Positions 41,085-51,699 are shown, numbered from the stretch's first letter. The stretch: 51,699 nucleotides of DNA from JBLNBU01 sp050260215 (GCA_050260215.1 JBLNBU010000184.1:1-51699); one strand, 5' to 3'. Made by a program: numbers and translations. Notes: generated by a model from the letters alone, not told the origin.

Positions 41085-43350
41085 CACCCATCCGACGCGT
41101 CGCGGCCACCGCCGCCGCGGCACCGACCGGCTGGTCCCCGGCAGCCCCGACTACCTGCTGGCGGTGTCCAACCGGCTGGCCGCCGCGGCCAACCTGACCG
41201 AGGCCATCGACGCGCTGGTGCAGATCATCACCCAGGCGCTGGCGGCCGAGCGCGGATCGGTGTTCCTCAACGACTTCGCCTCGGGCGAGCTGTATTCCCG
41301 CGTCCACGAGGGCAAGTTCACCCGCGAGATCCGCATCTTCAACAACACCGGCATTGCCGGTCACGTCTTCCACACCGGCAAGGCGGTGACCATCGCCGAC
41401 GCCTATACCGACGCTCGCTTCAACAAGGCCGTCGACGCCCTGACCGGTTTCGTCACCAAGTCCGTCTTGTGCGTGCCGTTGCGCACGCTGAAGGGCGAGA
41501 TCATCGGCGTCGCCCAGGTGCTCAACAAGAGCGACGGCACCTTCGATGCCGCCGACCTGCACCTGTTGGGCGCCATCGTCGGCCAGGCGGCGTTTGCGCT
41601 GGAGTCCATGCGCATGGTCGAGACCATCGACCGCGAGCGCCGCCAGGAGCTGGAATTCCTCAACGTGGTCTCGGAGATCAGCTCGGACCTGAAACTGGGC
41701 CCGCTGATCCAGAAGATCATCGGCACCATCACCCACATGCTGGATGCCGAGCGCTCGACCCTGTTCATCAACGACGAGAAGACCAACGAACTGTTCACCA
41801 TGGTCGGCGAAGGCCTGGGCGCCACCCAGATCCGCCTGCCCAACCATGTCGGCATCGCCGGGACGGTGTTCACCACCCGCGAAACCGTCAACATCCCCTA
41901 TGCCTATGCCGACCTGCGCTTCAATCCGGGCTTCGACCGCAAGACCGGGTTCTTCACCCGCTCGATCCTGTGCGTGCCGGTGATCAACAAGGACGGCAAG
42001 TGCATCGGCGTCACCCAGGTGCTCAACAAGAAGGGGGGCAGCTTCACCCACGAGGACGAGACCAGGCTGCGCGCCTTCGTCTCGCAGATCTCCATCGGGC
42101 TGGAAAACGCCAAGCTGTTCGACGACGTCCAGAACATCAAGAACTACAACGAGTCCATCCTGGAATCGATGACCAACGGGGTGGTCACCTTCGGCGCCGA
42201 CGGCCGCATCGTCACCTGCAACAATGCCGGCAGCCGCATCCTTCGCCGCGGCCCCGAGGGCATGCTGGGCCGCACCGCGCGCGAGGTGTTCGCCGACGCC
42301 AACGCCTGGCTGGCCGAAAAGGTCGAGGCCGCCCGTGCCGACGTGATGATGGATGCCGCCCTCGAGGTCGAGGGCGAGCGCATCTCGGTCAATGTCAGCC
42401 TGCTGCCCCTGCAGGGCATCGACGGCAAGGCGCTGGGCGGCATGGTGATGATCGAGGACATCTCGTCCGAGAAGCGCATGAAGGCGACCATGAGCCGCTA
42501 CATGGACCCCGCCCTGGCCGACCGCCTGCTGGCCGGCGGCGAGGCGATGATGGGCGGGCAGTCGTCGCGCGCCACCGTGTTGTTCTCGGACATCCGCAGC
42601 TTCACCACGCTGACCGAGGAACTGGGCCCGCAAGGCACGGTGTCTCTGCTCAACGAGTACTTCACCGTCATGGTCGACTGCATCACCAACGAAGGGGGCA
42701 TGCTCGACAAGTTCATCGGCGACGCCATCATGGCGGTGTTCGGCACGCCTTTCCCGCACGAGGACGACGAGGACCGCGCGGTGCGCGCCGCCATCGCCAT
42801 GATGCGCGACCTCGGCGCCTTCAACGAACACCGGGCCGCCGACGGCAAGAAGCCAGTGGACATCGGCATCGGCCTGAACACCGACCAGGTGGTGTCGGGC
42901 AACATCGGCAGCCCCAAGCGCATGGACTACACCGTCATCGGCGACGGGGTGAACCTGGCCTCGCGCCTGGAATCGGCCACCAAGCAGTACAAGGCCAAGA
43001 TCTTGATCAGCGAGTTCACCCGCGCCCGGCTGAAGGGCACCTACCGCATGCGCGAGGTCGACCGGGTGGTGGTCAAGGGCAAGACCAAGCCGGTGGCGGT
43101 GTTCGAGGTCCTGGAATTCCATACCGACACCAGCTTCCCCAACATGAAGGGCGTGCTCGACACCTTCGCCTATGGGCTGAAGGCCTATCGCTCGGCCCGC
43201 TTCGACGAGGCGGAGAAGGCGTTCGCCGACGCGCTGGCGCTGCACCCGGGCGACGGCTGCTCGCAGGTCTACCTGGACCGCTGCAAGGTCTTGAAGGCAG
43301 ACCCGCCGGGGCCGGACTGGGACGGCGTATGGGTGATGAAATCCAAGTGA
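41077..43350 (+). CDS. GAF-GAF-PAS class III adenylate cyclase
   Basis: 757 residues. Two GAF domains (about residues 30-180 and 205-355, each with an NNTGIAGHVF or PNHVGIAGTVF entry and a VLCVPL or ILCVPV strand), a PAS-like region (about 360-480) and a class III cyclase catalytic domain (about 500-690). The metal Asps (Asp505 in FSDIRSFT and Asp in FIGDAIMA), the substrate Lys in LDKFIGD, and the transition-state Asn/Arg in GDGVNLASRLE are present, so it should make cAMP. The C-terminal ~70 residues are a TPR-like tail. No signal peptide, so cytosolic. The GAF ligands are unknown. It is coupled to the 36-residue-repeat gene by an eight-base overlap. Confidence 0.93.
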   Translation: MHDTHPTRRGHRRRGTDRLVPGSPDYLLAVSNRLAAAANLTEAIDALVQIITQALAAERGSVFLNDFASGELYSRVHEGKFTREIRIFNNTGIAGHVFHTGKAVTIADAYTDARFNKAVDALTGFVTKSVLCVPLRTLKGEIIGVAQVLNKSDGTFDAADLHLLGAIVGQAAFALESMRMVETIDRERRQELEFLNVVSEISSDLKLGPLIQKIIGTITHMLDAERSTLFINDEKTNELFTMVGEGLGATQIRLPNHVGIAGTVFTTRETVNIPYAYADLRFNPGFDRKTGFFTRSILCVPVINKDGKCIGVTQVLNKKGGSFTHEDETRLRAFVSQISIGLENAKLFDDVQNIKNYNESILESMTNGVVTFGADGRIVTCNNAGSRILRRGPEGMLGRTAREVFADANAWLAEKVEAARADVMMDAALEVEGERISVNVSLLPLQGIDGKALGGMVMIEDISSEKRMKATMSRYMDPALADRLLAGGEAMMGGQSSRATVLFSDIRSFTTLTEELGPQGTVSLLNEYFTVMVDCITNEGGMLDKFIGDAIMAVFGTPFPHEDDEDRAVRAAIAMMRDLGAFNEHRAADGKKPVDIGIGLNTDQVVSGNIGSPKRMDYTVIGDGVNLASRLESATKQYKAKILISEFTRARLKGTYRMREVDRVVVKGKTKPVAVFEVLEFHTDTSFPNMKGVLDTFAYGLKAYRSARFDEAEKAFADALALHPGDGCSQVYLDRCKVLKADPPGPDWDGVWVMKSK

Positions 43351-43487
43351 CCCTGCACCAATAGGCGTAAGGGCCGACCACCCTCCCCGTTCGTCAGGAC
43401 GGCCCCGGATCAATCTGGCGGTCAATGTCGCCGCTGGCCGGCTTTTCGTATCCTTCCCCAAGCCAATCCGGGGGAGGAGAGCCCACC

Positions 43488-45167
43488 ATGTTGACCAACC
43501 TGAAGATCGGACAGCGCCTTGCCATCCTGACCGCCGCCCTTACCGGCCTGATGCTGGCGGTGGCGTTTGCCGGCCTTTACGCGGCATCGGGCGCCAAGGA
43601 AGGCCTGCGCGCCGTCTATGCCGACAATACCGTCGCCGCCATCAAGCTGGCCGACGTACGCGACTCGCTGCAGCGCATCCGCGCCGTGGTGGTCGGCGGG
43701 GTCACCCACGAGGACCTGGACCAGGGCCGCAAGATCCTTGCGCGGCTGCCCGAGTTGGAGGCCCAGCTGGCGAACCGCTGGCAGGCCTATGCCGAAACGC
43801 CGCTGTCCGCCCAGGAGCGGGTGCTGGCGGAACGCTTCGTCGAGGCCAACGACGGCTTCACCAAGGCGCGCGCGCGCACCATCGAGCTCTATTCCACCGA
43901 TCCCGCCGCCGGCAAGGCCAACATGCGCGCCAACGCCGGCGGCAAGATGGAGGCGGCGCTGTCGGTGCTCAACGAGCTGTTCGCCCTGCAGGAACGCGAA
44001 GCCCGCGAACAGTACGAGAGCACCGTCCGCAACTACAACACCGCCCTGGTGCTGAGCGGGCTGCTGGTGGCCGCCGGGCTGCTGGGCGGCGGGCTGCTGG
44101 CGGTGCTGATCGTGCGCTCCATCACCGGCTCGGTGGCCGGCATCGTCGGCACCATGATGCAGATGGCCGAGGGCGACCTGACGGTCAGTGTGGACGGCAC
44201 GGGGCGGCGCGACGAGGTGGGCGACATCGCCCGCGCGCTGGCCACCTTCCAGGACAAGCTGCAGGCGGCCCACGCCGCCGAGGAACAGCGCCGCCAGGAC
44301 GAGGAGGCCCGCGCCCGGCGCGCCCGTGCCATCGAGGAGCTGACCCGCGCCTTCGACCGCGAGGTCAAGGCCACCGTCGACGGCGTCGCCGCCGGGGCGG
44401 GTGAACTGCTGTCGACCGCCGCCGGCATGGCCGACCTGGCGCAGCTGTCGTCGGGCCAGGCCACCGCGGTGGCCTCGGCCACCGAGCAGGCGTCCATGAA
44501 CGTGCAGACCGTCGCCACCGCCGCCACCGAACTGTCCAGCTCGGTCAGCGAGATCACCCGCCAGGTCGCCCAATCGGGCCAGATCGCCGACCGCGCCGTC
44601 GAGGCGGCCCGGCACAGCGACGAGCTGGTGCGCGGCCTGTCCGAGGCGGTCTCGCGCATCGGCACCGTGGTCGGGCTGATCAACGACATCGCCTCGCAGA
44701 CCAACCTGCTGGCCTTGAACGCCACCATCGAGGCGGCACGGGCCGGCGACGCCGGCAAGGGCTTCGCCGTGGTCGCCAACGAGGTCAAGAGCCTGGCCAA
44801 CCAGACCGCCAAGGCCACCGAGGAGATCACCAGCCAGATTTCCGGGGTCGAGGCCGCCACCGACCAGGCCGTGCACGCCATCCGCGACATCGTCGAGGTG
44901 ATCGGCCAGATCAGCGAGAGCACGTCCGCCATCGCCGCCGCCGTCGAGGAACAGGGTGCCGCCACCGCGGAAATCGCCCGCTCGGCCGAACAGGCGGCCC
45001 AAGGCGCCGAGCACGTTGCCGGCAACGTGGTCGGCATCAGCACCGGCGCCGGCCAGACCGGCCGGGCCTCGCAGGCGGTGGCCGAACGGGCCGAAGACAT
45101 GAACCGCCAGGCCGCAGACCTGCGCACCCGCATCGACCGCTTCCTGGCCGAAGTGCGGGCGGCCTGA
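43488..45167 (+). CDS. Methyl-accepting chemotaxis protein
   Basis: 559-residue transmembrane receptor. TM1 at about residues 10-32, a periplasmic four-helix-type sensor region (about 33-184), TM2 at about 185-207, a HAMP linker, and a signalling domain with the conserved tip NDIASQTNLLALNATIEAARAG and GFAVVANEVKSLANQT. It signals to CheA/CheW, which are not nearby. No C-terminal CheR-tethering pentapeptide is visible. GGGGAGGAG lies nine bases before ATG 43488. The ligand cannot be read from sequence. Confidence 0.95.
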   Translation: MLTNLKIGQRLAILTAALTGLMLAVAFAGLYAASGAKEGLRAVYADNTVAAIKLADVRDSLQRIRAVVVGGVTHEDLDQGRKILARLPELEAQLANRWQAYAETPLSAQERVLAERFVEANDGFTKARARTIELYSTDPAAGKANMRANAGGKMEAALSVLNELFALQEREAREQYESTVRNYNTALVLSGLLVAAGLLGGGLLAVLIVRSITGSVAGIVGTMMQMAEGDLTVSVDGTGRRDEVGDIARALATFQDKLQAAHAAEEQRRQDEEARARRARAIEELTRAFDREVKATVDGVAAGAGELLSTAAGMADLAQLSSGQATAVASATEQASMNVQTVATAATELSSSVSEITRQVAQSGQIADRAVEAARHSDELVRGLSEAVSRIGTVVGLINDIASQTNLLALNATIEAARAGDAGKGFAVVANEVKSLANQTAKATEEITSQISGVEAATDQAVHAIRDIVEVIGQISESTSAIAAAVEEQGAATAEIARSAEQAAQGAEHVAGNVVGISTGAGQTGRASQAVAERAEDMNRQAADLRTRIDRFLAEVRAA

Positions 45168-45177
45168 TCACCTCCAC

Positions 45178-45235
45178 GTCACCCCCGGGCTTGTCCCGGG
45201 GGTCCCTGGATGCCCGGGCCAAGCCCGCGCATGAC
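45178..45235. repeat. Alphaproteobacterial palindromic intergenic element
   Basis: 58 bases flanked by GTCA and TGAC. It contains the hairpin CCCCCGGG-CTTGT-CCCGGGGG, then TCCCTGGATG, then GCCCGGG...CCCGCGC, the pattern of a well known dispersed element of Rhodospirillales and other alphaproteobacterial genomes. It lies between the chemoreceptor stop and the convergent small gene and may act as a transcript end. Confidence 0.8.
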
Positions 45236-45254
45236 GATGAAGGCGCGGAAGAAC

Positions 45255-45656
45255 CTATTTCAGATTCTTGATGAAATACGCCGCGACGTCGGCCGGCTTG
45301 ACCTTGAAGTTCTTGGGCGGATCGCGGTTTTCCAGGGCGATGGCCACCAGCATGGCGTTCTCGATAGCGACGATGTTGGCGCGCACGATGCCGGTCGCCC
45401 CTTTGAGGCGCGGATAGTAGTTGGGGTCGGCCAGCTTCTCCTTGCGGGCCAGCTTTTCCAGCATGGCGGCCTCGTCCAGGCCATCGACCTCCTCGGCCTT
45501 GATCACCTTCCAGTCGGTCTGGCCGGCATTGCCGGCAAGATGGTCCTCGGGCGTGCCGTCCTCGACATAGCCCACCTTGTAGACGTTCTTGCCCAGCCCC
45601 ACATCGGCGGCCCATTCGGACAGCGCCTTGCTGGTGGCGACATACAGGGTACCCAT
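45255..45656 (-). CDS. Small protein with a possible GIY-YIG-type fold
   Basis: 133 residues. MGTLYVATSKALSEWAADVGLGKNVYKVGYVEDGTPEDHLAGNAG recalls the T5orf172/GIY-YIG pattern: a YV strand, a KVGYV strand, and an amide-rich turn; residues further on (DPNYYPRLKGATGIV) do not match anything I know. The assignment is weak, and the catalytic Arg/Glu of active GIY-YIG nucleases cannot be placed with certainty. ATG 45656 has GGAGG nine bases upstream. It lies downstream of rpsI, but a strong terminator separates them. Confidence 0.6.
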   Translation of the reverse strand: MGTLYVATSKALSEWAADVGLGKNVYKVGYVEDGTPEDHLAGNAGQTDWKVIKAEEVDGLDEAAMLEKLARKEKLADPNYYPRLKGATGIVRANIVAIENAMLVAIALENRDPPKNFKVKPADVAAYFIKNLK

Positions 45657-45672
45657 GGATCCAAGCCTCCCG

Positions 45673-45710
45673 AAAAGCCGAAGGGCCGCCGGCGGACCGG
45701 CGACCCTTCG
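45673..45710 (-). terminator. Rho-independent terminator after rpsI
   Basis: Minus-strand stem CGAAGGGTCGCCGG / CCGGCGGCCCTTCG with one mismatch and the tetraloop TCCG, followed by GCTTTTC. It ends the rplM-rpsI operon 25 bases after the rpsI stop. Confidence 0.85.
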
Positions 45711-45734
45711 CATTCCAACACCAACCCGAGCGAC

Positions 45735-46205
45735 TTAGCGCTTCGAGAACTGGGTGCTGCGGCGCGCCTTGTGCTTGCCGTACTTCTTGCGCTCGACGAC
45801 GCGGGGGTCGCGGGTCAGGAAGCCGCCGGCCTTCAGCGCCGGGCGCAGGGCCGGGTCGAAGAAGGTCAGGGCGCGGCTGATGCCGTGACGCAGCGCGCCG
45901 GCCTGGCCGGACAGGCCACCACCGGTGACGGTGCAGACCACGTCGAACTGGTTCTCGACGCGGGCAGCCTCGAACGGCTGGTTGATCAGCATGCGCAGCA
46001 CCGGGCGGGCGAAGTACACCGGCAGGTCGCGGCCGTTGACGGTGATCTTGCCGTTGCCCGGCTTGACCCACACGCGGGCGACGGCGTTCTTGCGCTTGCC
46101 GGTGGCGTACGAGCGGCCCTGGGCATCGACCTTGCGCTCGTGCACGGGCTGGCCCTGCGCGGGCGAAGCCGCCTTGAGGTCGGCCAGGCTGGAGAGATCG
46201 GCCAT
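45735..46205 (-). CDS. rpsI: 30S ribosomal protein S9
   Basis: 156 residues. A short N-terminal extension (to about residue 30) precedes the S9 core: YATGKRKNAVARVWVKPGNGKITVNG, then LTGGG-type sequence TGGGLSGQAGALRHGISRAL, and the C-terminal KKYGKHKARRSTQFSKR tail that reaches the ribosomal P site. It starts four bases after the rplM stop on the minus strand, the standard order. Confidence 0.97.
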   Translation of the reverse strand: MADLSSLADLKAASPAQGQPVHERKVDAQGRSYATGKRKNAVARVWVKPGNGKITVNGRDLPVYFARPVLRMLINQPFEAARVENQFDVVCTVTGGGLSGQAGALRHGISRALTFFDPALRPALKAGGFLTRDPRVVERKKYGKHKARRSTQFSKR

Positions 46206-46209
46206 GGGA

Positions 46210-46668
46210 TTACCTCTTGTTCTTCGGGTTCATCGCGGCCACGTCGACCACCTCGGGCTGCTGAGCCTCGTGCGGGTGGCTGGGGCCGGCATAGACGCGC
46301 AGGTTCTTCATCTGCTGACGGCCCAGAGGCCCGCGAGTGATCATGCGCTCGACCGCCTTCATGATGACGCGCTCGGGGAAGCGGCCGCCCAGCAACTGGC
46401 CCATGGTGCGGTCCTTGATGCCGCCCGGATGGCCCGTGTGCCAGTAGAAGCGCTTGTCGGCCAGCTTGTTGCCGGTCAGCTTCACCTTCTCGGCGTTGAT
46501 GACGATGACGTTGTCGCCCATGTCCACATGGGGGGTGTAGGTCGGCAGATGCTTGCCGCGCAGGCGCATCGAGATGATGCTGGCCAGGCGGCCGAGCACG
46601 ACGCCGTCCGCGTCGATCACGACCCACTTCTTCTGAACTTCGGACGGTTTGGCGTTATAGGTCTTCAT
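46210..46668 (-). CDS. rplM: 50S ribosomal protein L13
   Basis: 152 residues. MKTYNAKPSEVQKKWVVIDADG, LGRLAS, DNVIVINAEKVKLTGNKLADK and the H-x-H stretch AGPSHPHEAQQPE are L13 signatures. The in-frame ATG at 46758 would add 30 residues not found in the family, so 46668 is the start. Together with rpsI it forms the usual L13-S9 operon. Confidence 0.97.
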   Translation of the reverse strand: MKTYNAKPSEVQKKWVVIDADGVVLGRLASIISMRLRGKHLPTYTPHVDMGDNVIVINAEKVKLTGNKLADKRFYWHTGHPGGIKDRTMGQLLGGRFPERVIMKAVERMITRGPLGRQQMKNLRVYAGPSHPHEAQQPEVVDVAAMNPKNKR

Positions 46669-46928
46669 GGCACCCAATGGCGAAACCTGTTGAAACGGCG
46701 ACCCACTCCGGGCCCCGTCTGAGGGCGCGGAGTATGCCACAGGGCGCTCGCGAGTCAACGGGAAAAATGTCGTTTAAAAACAGATGGTTACGGACGCGGT
46801 ATAATAATACCTTTCCGGAGTGCCGCAGATCGACAGGGCTGGCGGCTGTGGGGCGCACCTAATGTGGCAGCGACGCGCGGATTGCCGAGTGGATATCGGG
46901 CAAGCTCGGCCGCCGGGCGGCGGCCTGA
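46669..46928. promoter_or_regulatory. Leader and probable promoter region of rplM-rpsI
   Basis: 260 bases with an AT-rich island at 46760-46815. An inverted repeat GGTAT-AATA-ATACC (46798-46811) gives a minus-strand -10-like TATTAT; no convincing -35 is seen at normal spacing. The 130-base leader ahead of rplM could hold an autoregulatory L13 site, as in other bacteria, but no specific structure is claimed. Confidence 0.4.
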
Positions 46929-47657
46929 TCAGGTGCGGTTGGGCGCCAGGCGGAATTCCACCAGCCCGTCCAGCCCGGCCAGCGCGTCGGCCAGCTGGCT
47001 GGGGTCGTGCAGGGCATGCGAGCGCAGCGTCATCTGGTAGCCGAAGCGCTGGCCGGCCTCGGTCATCTCGACGCTCCAATCGCTCACGTCGTAGCCCAGT
47101 TCGGCCAGCACCTTGCGCAGGGTCTCGGTGTTGGGGGCCTTGTCCTGGGGAAAAATCAGCGACAGGTTGATGGCGGTCTCGTGCGGCAGGGCGTTCTCGA
47201 TGCTGCGCACGCCGCTCATCAGGAACACGGTCAGCGCCGCCGCCACCATGGCGGCGCCATAGAACCCCACCCCGATGGCCACGCCGATGGCCGCGGTCAG
47301 CCAGATGGACGCCGCCGTCGACAGCCCGCGGATCGAGAAGCCCTCCTTCATGATGACGCCGGCGCCAAGAAAGCCGATGCCGGTCATGATGCCTTGAATC
47401 ACCCGGGTCGGATCGGCGGCGGCCGTGGTGTTGCTCATGCCGCCGAACCACATCTGCGGAAAGCCGTTGACCACCGTCAGCAAGGTGGCGCCGATGCACA
47501 CCAGGGCATAGGTGCGCATGCCGGCGGCGCGGCCGTGATAGGACCGCTCGTAGCCGATCAGCACGCCGACGGCCAGCGCCCCCAGCAGGTGGAGCAGGAT
47601 GACGAAGTTGGTCTGCAGCTCAGGCGCCGACCAGTAGGACGCCAGGACCTCGTGCAT
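46929..47657 (-). CDS. MgtC/SapB family membrane protein
   Basis: 242 residues. N-terminal ~140 residues form an MgtC-type membrane domain: LLHLLGALAVGVLIGYERSYHGRAAGMRTYALVCIG and TGIGFLGAGVIMKEG are family signatures. The C-terminal ~90 residues form an ACT-like cytosolic domain (INLSLIFPQDKAPNTETLRKVLAELGYDV). MgtC proteins modulate ATP synthase or Mg homeostasis and aid virulence in pathogens; here a role in Mg or membrane energetics is likely. ATG 47657 is preferred over 47687. Confidence 0.92.
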   Translation of the reverse strand: MHEVLASYWSAPELQTNFVILLHLLGALAVGVLIGYERSYHGRAAGMRTYALVCIGATLLTVVNGFPQMWFGGMSNTTAAADPTRVIQGIMTGIGFLGAGVIMKEGFSIRGLSTAASIWLTAAIGVAIGVGFYGAAMVAAALTVFLMSGVRSIENALPHETAINLSLIFPQDKAPNTETLRKVLAELGYDVSDWSVEMTEAGQRFGYQMTLRSHALHDPSQLADALAGLDGLVEFRLAPNRT

Positions 47658-47784
47658 GTGCCGCCCCCGCTGATTGGAACGGCCCATTTTCGCGCCAGCG
47701 TATGAACAAACCGTTGCCCGCCCGGCCGGTCTTGACGCGCCCGCCCGCCTGATCCAGCCTATGCGAAGGTCATGGAGGACGACG

Positions 47785-48000
47785 ATGAAGACGGTGGCGG
47801 CGATCTCGTTCCGCGACAACCACAGCCTCAGCATGGACGTCGAGGGGGTCAGCGGCATCGACATGGGCGTGCCCATGCGCATGGACGACGGCACCTGGTT
47901 CTGCGAAATGCTGATCCGCACCGACCACGGCGTCGTCGCCGTCCAACTGGTCGCCGACAGCCCCGAAAAGCTGACCGTCAACCACGACTTCCCGACCTGA
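47785..48000 (+). CDS. Small hypothetical protein, 71 aa
   Basis: 71 residues: MKTVAAISFRDNHSLSMDVEGVSGIDM and later WFCEMLIRTDHGVVAVQLVADSPEKL. GGAGG lies five bases before ATG 47785, and the coding-type third-position bias is strong. It looks all-beta, possibly a small barrel. No family recognised. It is divergent from the MgtC gene. Confidence 0.75.
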   Translation: MKTVAAISFRDNHSLSMDVEGVSGIDMGVPMRMDDGTWFCEMLIRTDHGVVAVQLVADSPEKLTVNHDFPT

Positions 48001-48007
48001 AACTCCT

Positions 48008-48119
48008 CCCTCGCCCAGCGGGAGAGGGGCGGGGTGAGGGAGAGTTGTCGGTTACGGAAAAGTCTCCGGGGGCGGACGCTTCACCCCCTCACCCAAACCC
48101 TCTCCCTCGAGGGAGAGGG
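48008..48119. repeat. Paired palindromic intergenic repeat, copy 3
   Basis: Same family as 7209 and 9322. Left unit CCCTCGCCCAGCGGGAGAGG (48008-48028, one base altered in the first arm) followed by CGGGGTGAGGGAGAG; right unit CCCCCTCACCC followed by CCCTCTCCCTCGAGGGAGAG plus GG (48098-48119). It lies between the small gene and the end of acnA; the right palindrome directly follows the acnA stop on the minus strand and may terminate it. Confidence 0.85.
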
Positions 48120-48130
48120 CTTCTCAAGCG

Positions 48131-50788
<2,658 letters not shown>

Positions 50789-50846
50789 GACCGATCTCCC
50801 AGGTTGCCTCTCTCCATATGGATGGCCGGAGGCGGGATGGGAATGG

Positions 50847-51699
50847 TCAGTGCATCAGGAACAATCCGTCGTTCTGGTGCTGCACCTCCGCGGTGCCGGC
50901 CGACTGGTCGATGGAGGCGGTCTGGCTGACGGTGCCGCCGCTGGTGTGCGCGCTCTGGTCGATGCTGGCGGACTGGGTGGTCGACGAGGCGCCGGTGCCG
51001 TTGCCGGTGTCGACCGGCATGACGCCCGCCTGGGGCGGCAGGGCGAAGGCCACCGCCTTCTGCACCACCGAGGCCACCTGGTCGACGCTGCCGCCGGTGC
51101 TTTGCGCCACCTGGTGGATGGCGGCGCTCTGGTCGATGTGGCCGCCCTGGGTGGTGGCGTTCTGCAGGATGTTGGCGATCTGGTCGACGTTGCCGTGGCC
51201 CAGGGCGCGCTGGACGATGGCGGCGGTCTGGTGGATGTCGCCGCCGGTCAGGGCCTGGTCGTTGCCTTCCAGGCGGAACTGGGTCAGCAGGTCGGCGATG
51301 GGGCGCAGGTCGCCGCTCTGCTGCACCGAGTGGTCGGGGCTGAGCGCGAACGCTGCCGCCGCCTTGCCCGCCACCGTGCCGGGCCCGGCGAAGCCCACGT
51401 CGGAAAGGGCAGTGGGCGTCACCTGGCTGGTCAGCACGTGGTTGCCGAAGCCGTCGACCACGGTGACCGTCTCGGTGCCCTCGAACTGCAGGTGGACCCG
51501 GTTGTCGTAGACCAGCTCGCCGTTGGCCAGCCGCAGGTGGCCGTCGTCGATCAGGGTCACCGTGTCGTTGCCGTCGCCCATGGCGAAGCGGAAGGTGTTG
51601 CCGTCGACACTGCGCAACGCGGCCGCGTCCATGGTCACGTGGCTGTCGGAACCGGGCAGGTCCTGCAGCCCCTCGACCCGGTTCAGGGTCGCGGCATTG
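50847..51699 (-). CDS. Partial protein with RTX-like motif and C-terminal Gln/Ala repeats
   Basis: The last 284 residues are visible; the start lies beyond the right edge. Near the left of the visible part, RFAMGDGNDTVTLIDDG is an RTX/calcium-type GDGNDTV motif in a beta-rich region with EGTETVTVVDG. From about 51245 to 50874 lie about six imperfect repeats of roughly 17 residues with the pattern GG-x-V/I-D-Q-x-A-x-I-x-Q (e.g. GGHIDQSAAIHQ, GGSVDQVASVVQ, GGTVSQTASIDQ). This recalls curlin-type or beta-solenoid repeats. A large secreted or surface protein is likely. It ends 58 bases before the acnA start, on the same strand. Confidence 0.7.
   Translation of the reverse strand, partial: NAATLNRVEGLQDLPGSDSHVTMDAAALRSVDGNTFRFAMGDGNDTVTLIDDGHLRLANGELVYDNRVHLQFEGTETVTVVDGFGNHVLTSQVTPTALSDVGFAGPGTVAGKAAAAFALSPDHSVQQSGDLRPIADLLTQFRLEGNDQALTGGDIHQTAAIVQRALGHGNVDQIANILQNATTQGGHIDQSAAIHQVAQSTGGSVDQVASVVQKAVAFALPPQAGVMPVDTGNGTGASSTTQSASIDQSAHTSGGTVSQTASIDQSAGTAEVQHQNDGLFLMH
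50874..51245 (-). repeat. About 17-residue Gln/Ala repeats within the partial protein
   Basis: Six imperfect units (GGDIHQTAAIVQ, GNVDQIANILQ, GGHIDQSAAIHQ, GGSVDQVASVVQ, TTQSASIDQSA, GGTVSQTASIDQSA) with conserved Gln, Ala and Ile/Val at fixed places. A ~25-residue Pro/Gly-rich spacer divides the array after the fourth unit. Confidence 0.7.

Noticed and set aside
40606..43461. A 951-codon frame on the minus strand opposite the cyclase gene
   Set aside because: Antisense shadow; the plus-strand cyclase has all catalytic residues and overlaps naturally with its upstream gene.

Overview
This is a high-GC (roughly 70% by eye) chromosomal window from an alphaproteobacterium, most likely a Rhodospirillales member of the Magnetospirillum/Phaeospirillum type. 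That placement is inferred from gene content: a split F0 b/b' pair, a short HprK with a permease-less PTS, DivK, a phasin with acetoacetyl-CoA synthetase (polyhydroxybutyrate metabolism), ubiTUV (oxygen-independent ubiquinone synthesis) and typical alphaproteobacterial palindromic intergenic repeats. No rRNA, tRNA or CRISPR array was seen, there is no gene-free gap over 300 bases, and the window looks like core chromosome with a few accessory islets.

Layout. 1-126 is nearly pure G/C and looks like a contig-end artefact. 183-1222 holds the F0 b' and b stalk genes. 1290-6008 holds a DMT transporter, a small conserved protein, a YqgE-like protein with an unexpected signal peptide, a TonB-like protein and an unusual DedA/ATP-grasp fusion. 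6011-14459, mostly on the minus strand, holds rlmN, a CBS protein and a nucleotide-sugar block (two phosphohexomutases, ugd, galU), interrupted by one lower-GC secreted protein. 14591-16016 is a VWA plus membrane-DnaJ pair. 16099-19480 is a polyhydroxybutyrate locus: acetoacetate-CoA ligase and phasin share a palindrome TTGTGC-N3-GCACAA that is a good candidate PhaR operator. 19566-22152 is ubiT-ubiU-ubiV, tightly overlapped.

22255-30131 is a mixed stretch: a coiled-coil protein, a thioesterase, a lower-GC TPR-like methyltransferase, gpt, an atypical gamma-glutamyltransferase with Ser in place of the nucleophilic Thr, a zinc-ribbon protein, gluQRS, an esterase and an HNH protein. 30141-33685 (minus) holds an ankyrin-like protein, an OmpA/DUF4398 lipoprotein gene broken by an in-frame stop, an intact DUF4398 lipoprotein, and ccmB/ccmA. 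33769-37672 is the regulatory PTS cluster hprK-rapZ-EIIA(Man)-ptsH-ptsI. 37714-40055 holds divK, DUF423, FecR and purU.

40230-45167 is a signalling block: an acidic small protein, a coiled-coil protein built of exact 36-residue repeats translationally coupled to a GAF-GAF-PAS adenylate cyclase, then a chemoreceptor. 45255-47657 holds rplM-rpsI, a small GIY-YIG-like protein and an MgtC family protein. 48131-50788 is acnA. The window ends inside a protein carrying an RTX-like motif and a C-terminal array of about 17-residue Gln/Ala repeats.

The most rewarding leads are the DedA/ATP-grasp fusion, the putative PhaR operators including a possible third site at galU, the 36-residue-repeat coiled coil coupled to a cyclase, the repeat protein at the right edge, and the interrupted OmpA gene. 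All functional assignments come from reading translated sequence and motif recall; no database search was run.
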